From NCBI GenBank assembly GCA_937894805.1, contig CALAYR010000116.1, positions 1 to 12,529 on the forward strand: a DNA stretch of 12,529 nt. The letters are read 5' to 3'. How positions within the stretch are numbered: position 1 is the stretch's first letter; every line of letters begins with the position of its first letter. A program made the translations under genes and the position numbers. Below are positions 1-7,501 of this stretch, piece by piece. A model generated the notes under the pieces. The model was not told the origin of the DNA. It was given only the letters and a program-made list of their open reading frames with translations, and made no database searches. The DNA is from an uncultured Acidimicrobiaceae bacterium (GTDB taxonomy: Bacteria > Actinomycetota > Acidimicrobiia > Acidimicrobiales > RAAP-2).

Positions 1-85
1 AGCTGAACAAAATCCGTCGACGGGCCTCAGCAAGATGCTGGGCCAGCGTCATTCCTCGGGAGGCTCTTTTAACTGTGGTTTCCAC
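1..85 (-). CDS. tatC: Sec-independent (twin-arginine) translocase subunit TatC, N-terminal fragment
   Basis: Only the N-terminus is present; the gene runs off the left edge. The minus-strand reading gives a short basic leader followed by MTLAQHLAEARRRILFS, which is the conserved TatC opening (HLxELRxR, with the functionally important Glu retained and the following Leu changed to Ala). TatC is the multi-spanning membrane receptor that binds twin-arginine signal peptides. Two starts are possible: GTG at 85, which leaves 6 bases after the preceding tat gene, or ATG at 52. I chose GTG because actinobacterial TatC proteins often have a basic extension before this internal Met, and because the purine run before the ATG lies almost against it. 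Neither start has a convincing ribosome binding site. It is last in the minus-strand mpa-to-tat block. Confidence 0.82.
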   Translation of the reverse strand, partial: METTVKRASRGMTLAQHLAEARRRILFS

Positions 86-91
86 AACTAC

Positions 92-472
92 TCAATTCCA
101 GGAGGGGTCAGGTGGCGGTGGCGGTGGATTGTATTCACCGACCATAGGGACTTCGGGGGCCGCCTCTGTAGTGTTCACATCACCTGGCAGAGGTCCGTCC
201 TCGACGTCACCCAAATCGTCTATGGATTGGGTTCGACTGGCGATTTCATTGAGGAGGTTGACAGGGCTGCGAACGACGCGGGCCAAGTCACCGCTGCTTG
301 GCAGCGACGGAATCGCTTCGCGAACTTCCGTTTCAACCCGTTGTTGAAATTTCTTGAGAGAACGCCAGCCCTCGCCGATTTGGCGCGCCGCTTGTGGCAG
401 TTTGTCGGGGCCGAGGAAGATCAAGATGACTGCCACAATGATCATCAACTTGAAAGGGCTCAGGTTGAACAC
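92..472 (-). CDS. tatB: TatA/TatB-family twin-arginine translocase subunit, probably TatB-like
   Basis: This 126-residue protein has the TatA/TatB architecture. A short N-terminus (MFNLSPFK) leads into one membrane helix (about residues 8-20), then the hinge GPDKLP, then an amphipathic helix (about 26-45, ARQIGEGWRSLKKF), then a charged, probably disordered tail ending in a run of six prolines. The GP-KLP hinge and long tail favour TatB over TatA, but the families are hard to separate by eye, so the symbol is tentative. The helix carries Lys at position 8, where TatB usually has Glu and TatA often Gln. The start is GTG at 472, the only convincing one before the helix; no clear ribosome binding site precedes it. 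It lies 34 bases after lepB and just before tatC, so it presumably partners TatC in export of folded proteins. Confidence 0.85.
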   Translation of the reverse strand: MFNLSPFKLMIIVAVILIFLGPDKLPQAARQIGEGWRSLKKFQQRVETEVREAIPSLPSSGDLARVVRSPVNLLNEIASRTQSIDDLGDVEDGPLPGDVNTTEAAPEVPMVGEYNPPPPPPDPSWN

Positions 473-506
473 AATGCCATTGTAGGACCCAATTCAGGGT
501 CCGGTA

Positions 507-1136
507 CTACGGATGTCCGAATTGGGAAAGCGGCCAGATTCTTAGGACAACCTTGCCAACAATCAATGATTTCGGCAGGGTTCCCCACATGCGACTGTCA
601 CACGAGCTGGGGCGGTTGTCACCCATCATGAAGTACTGATTCTTGGGGACTTTGACATAGCCAATTTCACTACCCAGATCGGGCGCATGTTCCCAGTGTT
701 CAACCAACTTCTTGCCGTTGACGTAGATCGTGTTGTTGCGGCTGGTGAGTTCGTCACCCGGTAGACCGATTACGCGCTTCACCAGGTCAGAATTCGGGCC
801 CGTATCGCCGCCACACTGTTCACGAGGTGGGTGTTTGAAGACAATCACGTCCCCGCGGTTGATGTCTCCAAATGCCGTTGAAAGCTTGGAAACAATGATG
901 CGGTCGCCAACTTGAAGGGTAGGCACCATCGAAACTGAAGGAATATAGAAAGTTTGAAAGACGTACCCTCGGATTAGGAAGGCAGCGGCGAGGGCCACCA
1001 GAATGATGCCCAGCCATTCCACGATCCAACGAATCAGAGTTTTTCCGGTCGCGGCTACCTGTTCAGCAGCGCTTTCAACGAGTTCAGTAACCCCTTCAAC
1101 ATTCTCCTGGACGGGATTCCCCTGCTCTTCACTCAC
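507..1136 (-). CDS. lepB: Signal peptidase I
   Basis: Signal peptidase I cleaves signal peptides from exported proteins at the outer face of the cytoplasmic membrane using a Ser/Lys dyad. The 209-residue product has an acidic cytoplasmic N-terminus, one membrane anchor at about residues 41-59, and the family boxes in order. These are PSVSMVPTL (65-73) with catalytic Ser69, SDLVKRVIGLPGDE (116-129) with catalytic Lys120, and MGDNRPSSCDSR (171-182). Length is normal for a one-anchor Gram-positive-type enzyme. The start is GTG at 1136, with an AGGG element about 8 bases upstream. It follows pafA by 33 bases and precedes the tat genes, so it is probably cotranscribed with the Pup-proteasome genes. 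This is the place of pafB/pafC in mycobacteria. Confidence 0.96.
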   Translation of the reverse strand: MSEEQGNPVQENVEGVTELVESAAEQVAATGKTLIRWIVEWLGIILVALAAAFLIRGYVFQTFYIPSVSMVPTLQVGDRIIVSKLSTAFGDINRGDVIVFKHPPREQCGGDTGPNSDLVKRVIGLPGDELTSRNNTIYVNGKKLVEHWEHAPDLGSEIGYVKVPKNQYFMMGDNRPSSCDSRMWGTLPKSLIVGKVVLRIWPLSQFGHP

Positions 1137-1169
1137 GCGACAACCCTAGTCGGAAGGACTTCTCTCGAT

Positions 1170-2537
1170 TTAGAGAGAATTCAGCAGTCGATCAAACCTC
1201 TCGTCATGACTCTTGAAGGGGTCCTTCATCAACACCGTCCGCTGCACTTGATCATTCAGCTTTAGGTGGACCCAGTCGACTGTGAAATCTCGATTCTTTT
1301 CCTTGGCGCGCCGGACGAAGGCCCCTCGCATTCTGGCGCGCGTAGTTTCGGGTGCCTGGGTCACCGCCGCCTGAACGCGCGACTCGTCAACCATGCGAAT
1401 GAGATTGCCCTTGGCTGCTAGGCGATGGTAGAGGCCTCGCTGCGGGTCGGTGTCGTGATACAGCAGGTCGATGAGCTGCACTTTCGGGTCGGTGAGGGGA
1501 AGATTCTCCTTGGCACGCAGAGCCTCGATAAGTGAAAATTTGGCAACCCAATCAAGGCGGTCACCGAGAACGAGTGGGTCGATACGCAGTTGCGTAAGCA
1601 CTCCCCGCCAAAGGCGCAGAGCCTCCAGCTGGTCACTGGGTATCTCGCGTTTAACAACGTATGCCTCAACTCGCTCGCAAATCTCTTCTTGGAGTTCCAG
1701 TGGCGTCATCTCGCGACCATTAGCTAAACGAACCTTGCAATTGCCCTCACCAAACGGATCCATGGAGATTTCTCGGAACGCCTTGATGGGCTGTTCCAAG
1801 GTCAGATCTCGCAACACTGTGTGTCGGTCTTCAATCATGGACAAAATAAGACACGTAGTGCCCACCTTGACAAATGTTGCAAATTCGCTCATATTCGAAT
1901 CGCCGACGATGACGTGAAGACGGCGGTACTTTTCGGGGTCGGCATGCGGTTCGTCACGAGTGTTGATAATCGGGCGACTCCGTGTCGTGGCAGATGAAAT
2001 CGACTCCCAGATGTGTTCGGCCCGTTGACTCAGGCCGAAATGGGTACCCCGAGACGCAGTGGTGACCACTTTGCCGGCCCCACTCCAGATCTGTCGACTG
2101 ACAAGAAATGGGATGAGAAATTGTTCATGGCGTTTGAGGTCCTCGTCGCGTTCGGTGCAGTAATTCTCGTGGCAGCCATAGCTGTTGCCCGCCGAATCGG
2201 TGTTATTTCTAAAGAGGTAAATCGATCCCTTACTGCCCTCGTCGCTGAGCTGCAACTGTGCCGATGTAACAAGACTCTGAAGAATGCGCTCGCCCGCTCC
2301 ATCTTGTGCAACAAGGTCGTAGAGATTGTCGCATTCCGCCGTGGCATATTCCGGGTGACTACCAACGTCAAGATAAAGACGAGAACCGTTTTCCAAAAAG
2401 ACATTGCTCGAACGGCCCCATGCCACAACCTTGCGGAAGAGCACTCGTGAGACATCGTCGGGACTGAGGCGCCGTTGGCCGTTGAAACTGTAGGTAATTC
2501 CGTACTCGGTCTCGAGGCCGTAGATGCGCCGGTGCAT
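1170..2537 (-). CDS. pafA: Pup-protein ligase PafA
   Basis: PafA uses ATP to phosphorylate the C-terminal Glu side chain of Pup and joins it to lysines of target proteins. The 455-residue product is full length for the family and opens with the ATP/Mg motif GLETEYG (residues 7-13). The catalytic-base segment LYLDVGSHPEYAT follows, with Asp57 at the position of the essential Asp in M. tuberculosis PafA. The glutamine-synthetase-like core has NNTDSAGNSYGCHENY, then RPIINTRDEPHADPEKYRR and VGDSNMSE, and the C-terminal TVDWVHLKLNDQ. It is a paralogue of Dop, encoded three genes upstream; direct YxDVGSHPEY versus YVDHAHPEYS comparison separates the two. It starts at ATG 2537, 29 bases after prcA. 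No ribosome binding site is visible. A TACGAT just upstream could be the -10 of a near-leaderless promoter, but no good -35 accompanies it. No pafB or pafC follows. Confidence 0.98.
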   Translation of the reverse strand: MHRRIYGLETEYGITYSFNGQRRLSPDDVSRVLFRKVVAWGRSSNVFLENGSRLYLDVGSHPEYATAECDNLYDLVAQDGAGERILQSLVTSAQLQLSDEGSKGSIYLFRNNTDSAGNSYGCHENYCTERDEDLKRHEQFLIPFLVSRQIWSGAGKVVTTASRGTHFGLSQRAEHIWESISSATTRSRPIINTRDEPHADPEKYRRLHVIVGDSNMSEFATFVKVGTTCLILSMIEDRHTVLRDLTLEQPIKAFREISMDPFGEGNCKVRLANGREMTPLELQEEICERVEAYVVKREIPSDQLEALRLWRGVLTQLRIDPLVLGDRLDWVAKFSLIEALRAKENLPLTDPKVQLIDLLYHDTDPQRGLYHRLAAKGNLIRMVDESRVQAAVTQAPETTRARMRGAFVRRAKEKNRDFTVDWVHLKLNDQVQRTVLMKDPFKSHDERFDRLLNSL

Positions 2538-2566
2538 GAGAGAACCGTATCGTAGAACGTGCTTCG

Positions 2567-3247
2567 CTACCGGGCCAGCAGTTGACTGACCAGATCGTCG
2601 CTCAGTCGACTGAAGGTCCGCCTGGCACCTAAATCTTCCAGTCGGGCAACCTCGAGGTCGGCGGCCGGTATGGATCGATCGGGGCCCGAAAGTGCCCGTA
2701 CGGCTCGTTTAAGGGTTTCGGCGAGGCTCGTGACGTCGTCCCCCTCGGCAATGAAACGAGTGCGAATGGTCTCACTATCGCCGCCCAAGACCGCAAAGCG
2801 CGTCTCATCGGTAATGGTGCCTTCGAAGGCGATGTGATAAATCTTTGTCGGCTTGTTACGAATTCCGAGTTGGGCTACGAGCACCTCTACTTCAAGGGGC
2901 TTGCCACCGTCGGTGAAACTGGTCCCGAGATACTGCGCGTAGACGTTCGCCAGGGAACGCGCGTCGACATCTTCGCGAGAGTATCGAAAACCCGTTGAGT
3001 CCGCCCAGCGCACTCCGGCCGTGCGGAGCTCGTGAAATTCGTTGTACTTTCCCACCCCCGCAAAGCCGATTCGATCATAAATTTCACTGATCTTGTTGAG
3101 CGAGGCCGACGGATTCTCGGCTACCAGCAGGACACCCTCGTCGTAGATGCAGGCAATGAGGGATCGACCTCGGGCAATGCCCTTTTGGGCGTACTCCGCC
3201 CGATCCTTCATCTGTTGTTCGGGTGTTACGTAGAACGGCATTGTCAT
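2567..3247 (-). CDS. prcA: 20S proteasome alpha subunit
   Basis: PrcA forms the two outer heptameric rings of the 20S proteasome, gating access to the chamber and docking the C-termini of the Mpa ATPase. The 226-residue product has the actinobacterial alpha N-terminus (PFYVTPEQQMKDRAEYAQKGIARG), the strand segments GVLLVAENPS and LNKISEIYDRIGFAGVGKYNEF, then NVYAQYLGTSFTD. It has no N-terminal catalytic Thr, as expected for an alpha subunit. It is slightly shorter at the C-terminus than M. tuberculosis PrcA. Two ATGs lie six bases apart; 3247 is preferred because a strong ribosome binding site is correctly spaced for it. That ATG overlaps the prcB stop as ATGA, indicating translational coupling that would help equal production of the two subunits. 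Confidence 0.97.
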   Translation of the reverse strand: MTMPFYVTPEQQMKDRAEYAQKGIARGRSLIACIYDEGVLLVAENPSASLNKISEIYDRIGFAGVGKYNEFHELRTAGVRWADSTGFRYSREDVDARSLANVYAQYLGTSFTDGGKPLEVEVLVAQLGIRNKPTKIYHIAFEGTITDETRFAVLGGDSETIRTRFIAEGDDVTSLAETLKRAVRALSGPDRSIPAADLEVARLEDLGARRTFSRLSDDLVSQLLAR

Positions 3248-4038
3248 CGCAAATCACCTCCCGCACGACCCTTACTGGCCGTGCGTCGCTGATTAATGGT
3301 TTCGAAGATCGCCCTGGTCTCAGCCTCGGGCTGCTCGACGAAGCCCTTGGCGGTGACCGTAACAACTATTGGGAAGATGCCTCGCACAAAATCTGGTCCT
3401 CCGGTGAAGGGATCATTGTCGCCCGCCTCGTAGATCGCGAGTGCACCCAGTTCGATGCACTCCGTTAGGGAGAGACCTTCTCGATATCCGAGACGAAGCG
3501 CCGACTCGGCAAAGGGAGTACCGGAACCGATAACACCGAAGTCATCCTTCTCGTAACAGCCACCCGCTCCGTCATATTCGAAAACACGACCACGATTGTG
3601 GTTGATATCAAAACCGGCGACGAGGGGTAGGACGGTGAAGGGTGTTCCGAGATTGACATCTTGAATCAGCGCGGAGAGGTAATTCGACTTACCTTCCAGA
3701 CTCAGCGTCTCGTCCATCATTTTCTCGTAGTGCTCAAAGGACAGTTGGCTAATACGAATGAACTCCATGCCCGCCGCGGCCGTGCCAGAAATGGCAATCG
3801 CAGTGAAACGGTCAGCTTCGGCGATTTTGCGCATGTCTCGGGCGGCAATGGCTTGGGCCGTTGCTTGACGGTCGGCCACGAGTACTACACCCTCGTCGCA
3901 ACGAAGAGCCACAACGGTGGTGGCGTGGATGGGGTCGTCAGTCGCTCCTGGAACGCTGAGCGGGATGTTCAACAACTTGAGGAGATTTTGAAACGATGGG
4001 CCGGGATCGCTAGTCACATCGAATAGTGGTAACGCCAT
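3244..4038 (-). CDS. prcB: 20S proteasome beta subunit (catalytic)
   Basis: PrcB forms the inner rings and carries the N-terminal-nucleophile protease site. The 264-residue precursor has a propeptide of 39 residues. The mature protein should begin at Thr40 of HATTVVAL, consistent with Asp56 (Asp17 of the mature numbering, VADRQ) and Lys71 (equivalent of Lys33, one loop residue deleted). GSG around Ser172 and the Asp209-x-x-Thr212-Gly segment complete the active-site support. The residue before the cleavage site is Ala39, whereas active beta subunits nearly always have Gly there. The codon reading here is GCC-ACC-ACC. It starts at ATG 4038, whose A is shared with the pup stop (TAATG), and ends overlapping prcA. 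Confidence 0.97.
   Translation of the reverse strand: MALPLFDVTSDPGPSFQNLLKLLNIPLSVPGATDDPIHATTVVALRCDEGVVLVADRQATAQAIAARDMRKIAEADRFTAIAISGTAAAGMEFIRISQLSFEHYEKMMDETLSLEGKSNYLSALIQDVNLGTPFTVLPLVAGFDINHNRGRVFEYDGAGGCYEKDDFGVIGSGTPFAESALRLGYREGLSLTECIELGALAIYEAGDNDPFTGGPDFVRGIFPIVVTVTAKGFVEQPEAETRAIFETINQRRTASKGRAGGDLR
3254..3262 (-). promoter_or_regulatory. Strong ribosome binding site for prcA
   Basis: The minus strand reads GGGAGGTGA within the last codons of prcB, followed by TTTGCG and the first prcA ATG. This is an extended anti-16S match with normal spacing for the ATG at 3247 and too much spacing for the second ATG at 3241, so it decides the start. Confidence 0.75.
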
Positions 4039-4235
4039 TATTCGCCGCCCTTTTGTACGTAGTTGCGAACGAACTCTTCGGCGTTATCTTCGAGTACCTC
4101 GTCAATTTCATCAAGGAGATTGTCAAGGTCGTTCTTTAGTTGCTCATTCTTGGCTGCATTAGCGACGAGCTCAATGCTCGATGCTTCATCAGCTTTTTCC
4201 GTCGAGGTCTTTTGGATGTGTTCTTGTTCAGTCAT
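4038..4235 (-). CDS. pup: Prokaryotic ubiquitin-like protein Pup, GGE-ending form
   Basis: Pup is the small, mostly disordered tag that PafA attaches to lysines to mark proteins for the proteasome. The 65-residue product has a hydrophilic N-terminal half. Its conserved C-terminal helix (LLDEIDEVLEDNAEEFVRNYVQKGGE) binds the Mpa coiled coil and carries the ligation site at the last residue. It ends GGE, read directly from the codons GGC-GGC-GAA-TAA. M. tuberculosis Pup ends GGQ and must be deamidated by Dop first; a GGE Pup is ready for PafA as made, as known for corynebacteria. It lies 6 bases after dop, with a GAGGA ribosome binding site across the dop stop, and its TAA shares a base with the prcB ATG. 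Confidence 0.98.
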   Translation of the reverse strand: MTEQEHIQKTSTEKADEASSIELVANAAKNEQLKNDLDNLLDEIDEVLEDNAEEFVRNYVQKGGE

Positions 4236-4238
4236 AGT

Positions 4239-4243
4239 TCCTC
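4239..4243 (-). promoter_or_regulatory. Ribosome binding site for pup, overlapping the dop stop codon
   Basis: The minus strand reads TGAGGAACTATG. The dop stop TGA (4244-4242) overlaps the GAGGA, which sits 3 to 4 bases before the pup ATG. Ribosomes finishing dop would cover this site, so pup translation is probably linked to dop termination. Confidence 0.6.
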
Positions 4244-5732
4244 AAAGTGTTCCGAGCGCCCGTAGAAGTTCTTCAGCGGTCGCCGCGTTATCGAGCAAAT
4301 CGCCTAGAAGTTCTGCAGTTCCCTTCAGGGGGTCCATCATAGGAACGCGGTGTAACGGGTCTATCCCGAGATCAAAGATGATGGAGTCCCAATTGGCGGC
4401 CACTATTTCTTTGGGATATTTATCAATACAACGCCCTCGAAAATAGGCCCGCGTGTCAGTTGGTGGTTTGTGAAAGGCTTCACCAATCGCCTCGGGCGTC
4501 AGGAGGGTCCGCAGGCCGGCTCGTCGGGCCAGGCTCTTGTCGGGTCTGATGTCGTGGTACTGGATGTCAATGGCGCGCAAGCGAGGATCATCCTCTTGGA
4601 GACCGTGTCGATTTTGGAAGCCATTCAAGAGACGCAACTTCGCTACCCAGTCGACTCGGTCGGCTACTGATTCTGGGTTGTCGCGTACGCCGTCGAGCAT
4701 TTCACGCCACTGAGTCAACAGAAGCTGGAGTTCCGCTTCGGTGGCAACGGCAGCCCCATCTCCCCCCGCGACATACCGATGGGCCAACGTCCAGAGTTCA
4801 TCTTGATAGTCCCAAGCCGAACGGGAACGTCCGTCGACAGACTCTTGACCTTGCCGAAGTGTTAAGTCAGTCCCAAAGGCCCGGACGGCTCGAACGGGCG
4901 TCTTGGGCATTGCAGGAAAGACCTCGACGCCCCGGTCCTCCAAAACCGCGAGCAGTAATGCCGTACTCCCGAGCTTCACGAATGTCGCGACTTCGCTCAT
5001 GTTGGCGTCACCGATAATGACATGGAGTCGACGGAACCGCTCGGGATCACCGTGGGGTTCATCGCGCGTGTTGACGATTGGTCGTTTGAGTGTAGTTTCG
5101 AGGCCAACTAGTTCTTCGAAAAACTCCGAGCGCTGCGCCAGTTGGAAACGCGGAGACAGATCGTCGAAGTATTCCGTCTCGTAGCCAACCTTGCCAGCCC
5201 CCAAAATCACTTGGCGCGACAAGAGGTGAGGTGCGATGGCACGAACAATCTCTGGAAATGGAATCTCCCGCTTCACGAGATAGTTCTCGTGAGTGCCATA
5301 CGAGTTGCCTTTGCCGTCGCTGTTGTTCTTGTAGACGGTGATTGGTGGTGAGTCGAGTGAAGAGGCATTTGCGAGACGCACCGCATGGAGCAAGACATCC
5401 TCACCGGCACGGTCGTAGAGCAGACCTGAGAGCGGTGTGCGACATTCCGGTGAGGAGTATTCCGGATGGGCGTGGTCGACGTAGAACCTCGCGCCATTTG
5501 TCAACACCGTGTTGGCAAGGTGGCTTTCAATCATGGGCGCAACGGAAGTCAGGAGGGGCATGTGACGCGCATCGTTGGCTGGTGACTCATCGCCGAAATC
5601 CCAGTTCACATTTATCTCGCCATTACGAGCGAAGGCGTTTACAAGAATGCTGGAGGCGGTGATCGGGTCGCCATCGGGACCGCCGGTGATTCCGTATTCG
5701 GTCTCGATTCCCAGGACTTTGGCGATGGCCAT
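4242..5732 (-). CDS. dop: Depupylase / Pup deamidase Dop
   Basis: Dop hydrolyses the bond between Pup and substrate lysine and, in GGQ-Pup organisms, deamidates Pup. The 496-residue product starts MAIAKVLGIETEYGI at ATG 5732, with the ATP/Mg Glu10. It contains the Dop-specific loop region (about 42-78, NWDFGDESPANDARH), then the catalytic-Asp segment FYVDHAHPEYS (Asp86). The core follows with NNSDGKGNSYGTHENY, RPIVNTRDEPHGDPERFRR and IIGDANMSE, and the C-terminal PPTDTRAYFRG and WDSIIFDLG. A longer in-frame opening to 5861 would run through mpa and lacks family similarity. The start lies 2 bases after the mpa stop. No deamidation is needed because the adjacent Pup already ends in Glu, so its role here is probably depupylation only. 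It is paralogous to PafA. Confidence 0.97.
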   Translation of the reverse strand: MAIAKVLGIETEYGITGGPDGDPITASSILVNAFARNGEINVNWDFGDESPANDARHMPLLTSVAPMIESHLANTVLTNGARFYVDHAHPEYSSPECRTPLSGLLYDRAGEDVLLHAVRLANASSLDSPPITVYKNNSDGKGNSYGTHENYLVKREIPFPEIVRAIAPHLLSRQVILGAGKVGYETEYFDDLSPRFQLAQRSEFFEELVGLETTLKRPIVNTRDEPHGDPERFRRLHVIIGDANMSEVATFVKLGSTALLLAVLEDRGVEVFPAMPKTPVRAVRAFGTDLTLRQGQESVDGRSRSAWDYQDELWTLAHRYVAGGDGAAVATEAELQLLLTQWREMLDGVRDNPESVADRVDWVAKLRLLNGFQNRHGLQEDDPRLRAIDIQYHDIRPDKSLARRAGLRTLLTPEAIGEAFHKPPTDTRAYFRGRCIDKYPKEIVAANWDSIIFDLGIDPLHRVPMMDPLKGTAELLGDLLDNAATAEELLRALGTL

Positions 5733-5734
5733 GG

Positions 5735-7501
5735 CTAGAGGTACTGACCAGTACCGACGTGATCGATGGAGCGACCGCCGATGGGGTCGGGTGTCTCTTG
5801 ATTGACCAACGTGCGGATGAAGACAATGCGCTCCCCCTTTTTGCCGGAGATGCGCGCCCAATCGTCAGGGTTGGTGGTGTTCGGAAGGTCTTCATTCTCT
5901 CGAAATTCTTGACGAATTGAACTGACGAGATCCTCCGTCTTGAGACCACGCGTACCGCCCCCGATTTCACGCTTGACTGCCAGCTTCTTGGCGCGACGGA
6001 CAATATTTTCGATCATGGCCCCAGACGCGAAGTCCTTGAAGTAAAGAACTTCTTTGTCTCCACCTTGATATGTGACTTCTAGGAAACGGTTCTCATCATC
6101 CGACCGGTACATGGCTTCGACCGTTGCTTCGACCATGGCAATCGTGGCCTTGTGTGGATCGCCTCCACCCAACTCCTCAATCACGGTGGTGTCGAGCGGT
6201 AATTGGTCGTGCAAGTAGCGTTCGAAAATCTGCTGGGCTGCCTCGGCATTGGGTCGATCAATCTTGATCTTGACGTCGAGACGTCCTGGTCGCAAGATGG
6301 CCGGATCGATTAAATCTTCTCGGTTGGTAGCGCCAATAACAATGACGTCACGAAGCGACTCCACTCCATCGATTTCCGCCAATAGCTGGGGCACGATTGT
6401 GGATTCCATGTCCGAGCTGATTCCTGTCCCGCGAGTGCGAAAGAGGGAGTCCATCTCGTCAAAGAAGATGATGACCGGAACGCCCTCCTCTGCCTTCTCG
6501 CGGGCACGTTGGAAAACCAGACGAATCTGACGTTCGGTTTCTCCTACGTATTTATTGAGAAGCTCGGGCCCCTTGATGTTTAGAAAGTATGAGCGAACAT
6601 TGGTGTTACCAGTTAGTGCCGCAACTTTCGTTGCCAGCGAATTGGCTACCGCCTTGGCGATCATGGTCTTACCGCAACCTGGCGGACCGTAGAGCAAGAT
6701 TCCCTTTGGCGCGGGCAGCTCATACTCCTTGAAGAGCGTTCGGTGCACATAGGGCAACTCGACCGCGTCCGTGATGTCTTCAATCTGCGAATCAAGTCCA
6801 CCGACATCGGCGTAACTGATATCGGGAACCTCTTCCAGGACAAGCTCTTCGACCTCTTGACGGGCGAGCTTCTCTACCACGAAGCCACTTCGTACGTCGA
6901 AGAGGAGGGCGTCTCCCGAACGAAGTCGTACGCCGTTCAATGACTCACCCAGCTCTACGACACGCTCCTCGTTACCTCGGGAGTAGATAAGGATTCTCCG
7001 ATCATCGATGACTTCCTTCACCGTGACGACTTCACCTTGGCCGTCGAAGTCACGAATGCCGATAACGGTGAACGACTCGTTGAGGACCACCTCATCGCCA
7101 CGATGCAGCTGACCGGGATCGAGAGCAGGCAGAATGGCCACACGCATTTTCCGGCCGGTTGCAATGATGTCGACTGTTCCGTCTTCATTGAAATTGGCAA
7201 ACGTGCCATAGACCGCAGGTGGTTGGGTGAGTCGTTCGACCTCTTCGCGTAGAACCGCCAGTTGGTCGCGCGTCTGCTGCATTGCCGAGCTCAATTTCTC
7301 ATTGCTGGCACGAGCTTGGGTGAGTTGACCGCGGGCCTCGAGAAGCTCCTCCTCTAACGCCTCCACCCGAGCCGGCTGCTCGCGGAGCCGGTGCTTGAGG
7401 GAGTCAATCTCCTCAATGGCATTCCTAAGCGATTCTCTGACTTCTTCCGAGGTCTCAGCGTGCTCGTCCATAACCTCAGCGTATCCAAGCCACGAGCGCA
7501 T
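5735..7501 (-). CDS. mpa: Proteasome-associated AAA ATPase Mpa/ARC
   Basis: Mpa (ARC) is the hexameric unfoldase that binds Pup through its coiled coils and threads pupylated proteins into the 20S core. The 588-residue product has an N-terminal coiled coil (about 20-92), tandem OB-type domains (about 96-215, including YGTFANFNEDGTVDI and TGRKMRVAI), and an AAA module. The AAA module has Walker A GPPGCGKT (272-279), Walker B IIFFDEMDS (Asp348/Glu349), sensor 1 VIVIGATNRED and the arginine-finger region ILRPGRLD. The DLPNTTNPDDWARI segment and the C-terminal GQYL docking tail are as in M. tuberculosis Mpa. The start is uncertain: ATG 7501 or ATG 7471 (MDEHAETSEE, giving 578 residues). The second could be leaderless, as a TACGCT lies 6 bases before it. 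It is the first gene of the minus-strand block. Confidence 0.97.
   Translation of the reverse strand: MRSWLGYAEVMDEHAETSEEVRESLRNAIEEIDSLKHRLREQPARVEALEEELLEARGQLTQARASNEKLSSAMQQTRDQLAVLREEVERLTQPPAVYGTFANFNEDGTVDIIATGRKMRVAILPALDPGQLHRGDEVVLNESFTVIGIRDFDGQGEVVTVKEVIDDRRILIYSRGNEERVVELGESLNGVRLRSGDALLFDVRSGFVVEKLARQEVEELVLEEVPDISYADVGGLDSQIEDITDAVELPYVHRTLFKEYELPAPKGILLYGPPGCGKTMIAKAVANSLATKVAALTGNTNVRSYFLNIKGPELLNKYVGETERQIRLVFQRAREKAEEGVPVIIFFDEMDSLFRTRGTGISSDMESTIVPQLLAEIDGVESLRDVIVIGATNREDLIDPAILRPGRLDVKIKIDRPNAEAAQQIFERYLHDQLPLDTTVIEELGGGDPHKATIAMVEATVEAMYRSDDENRFLEVTYQGGDKEVLYFKDFASGAMIENIVRRAKKLAVKREIGGGTRGLKTEDLVSSIRQEFRENEDLPNTTNPDDWARISGKKGERIVFIRTLVNQETPDPIGGRSIDHVGTGQYL

Noticed and set aside
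111..127. GGTGGC-type short repeat as a possible minisatellite
   Set aside because: It simply encodes the six-proline run at the end of the TatB-like protein.
35..631. 198-residue plus-strand reading frame
   Set aside because: Antisense to the tat gene and the lepB C-terminus, both of which have recognisable motifs.
2013..2450. 145-residue plus-strand reading frame with a hydrophobic patch
   Set aside because: Entirely antisense to the highly conserved N-terminal half of pafA; no ribosome binding site or family match.
1170..5732. pafA and dop similarity as a recent duplication
   Set aside because: Their shared motifs reflect an old paralogy of the ligase and depupylase; the nucleotide sequences are well diverged.
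5733..5861. In-frame extension upstream of dop
   Set aside because: It overlaps the 3' end of mpa, is rich in His/Arg with no Dop similarity, and the family begins at the MAIAKVLGIETEYG segment.
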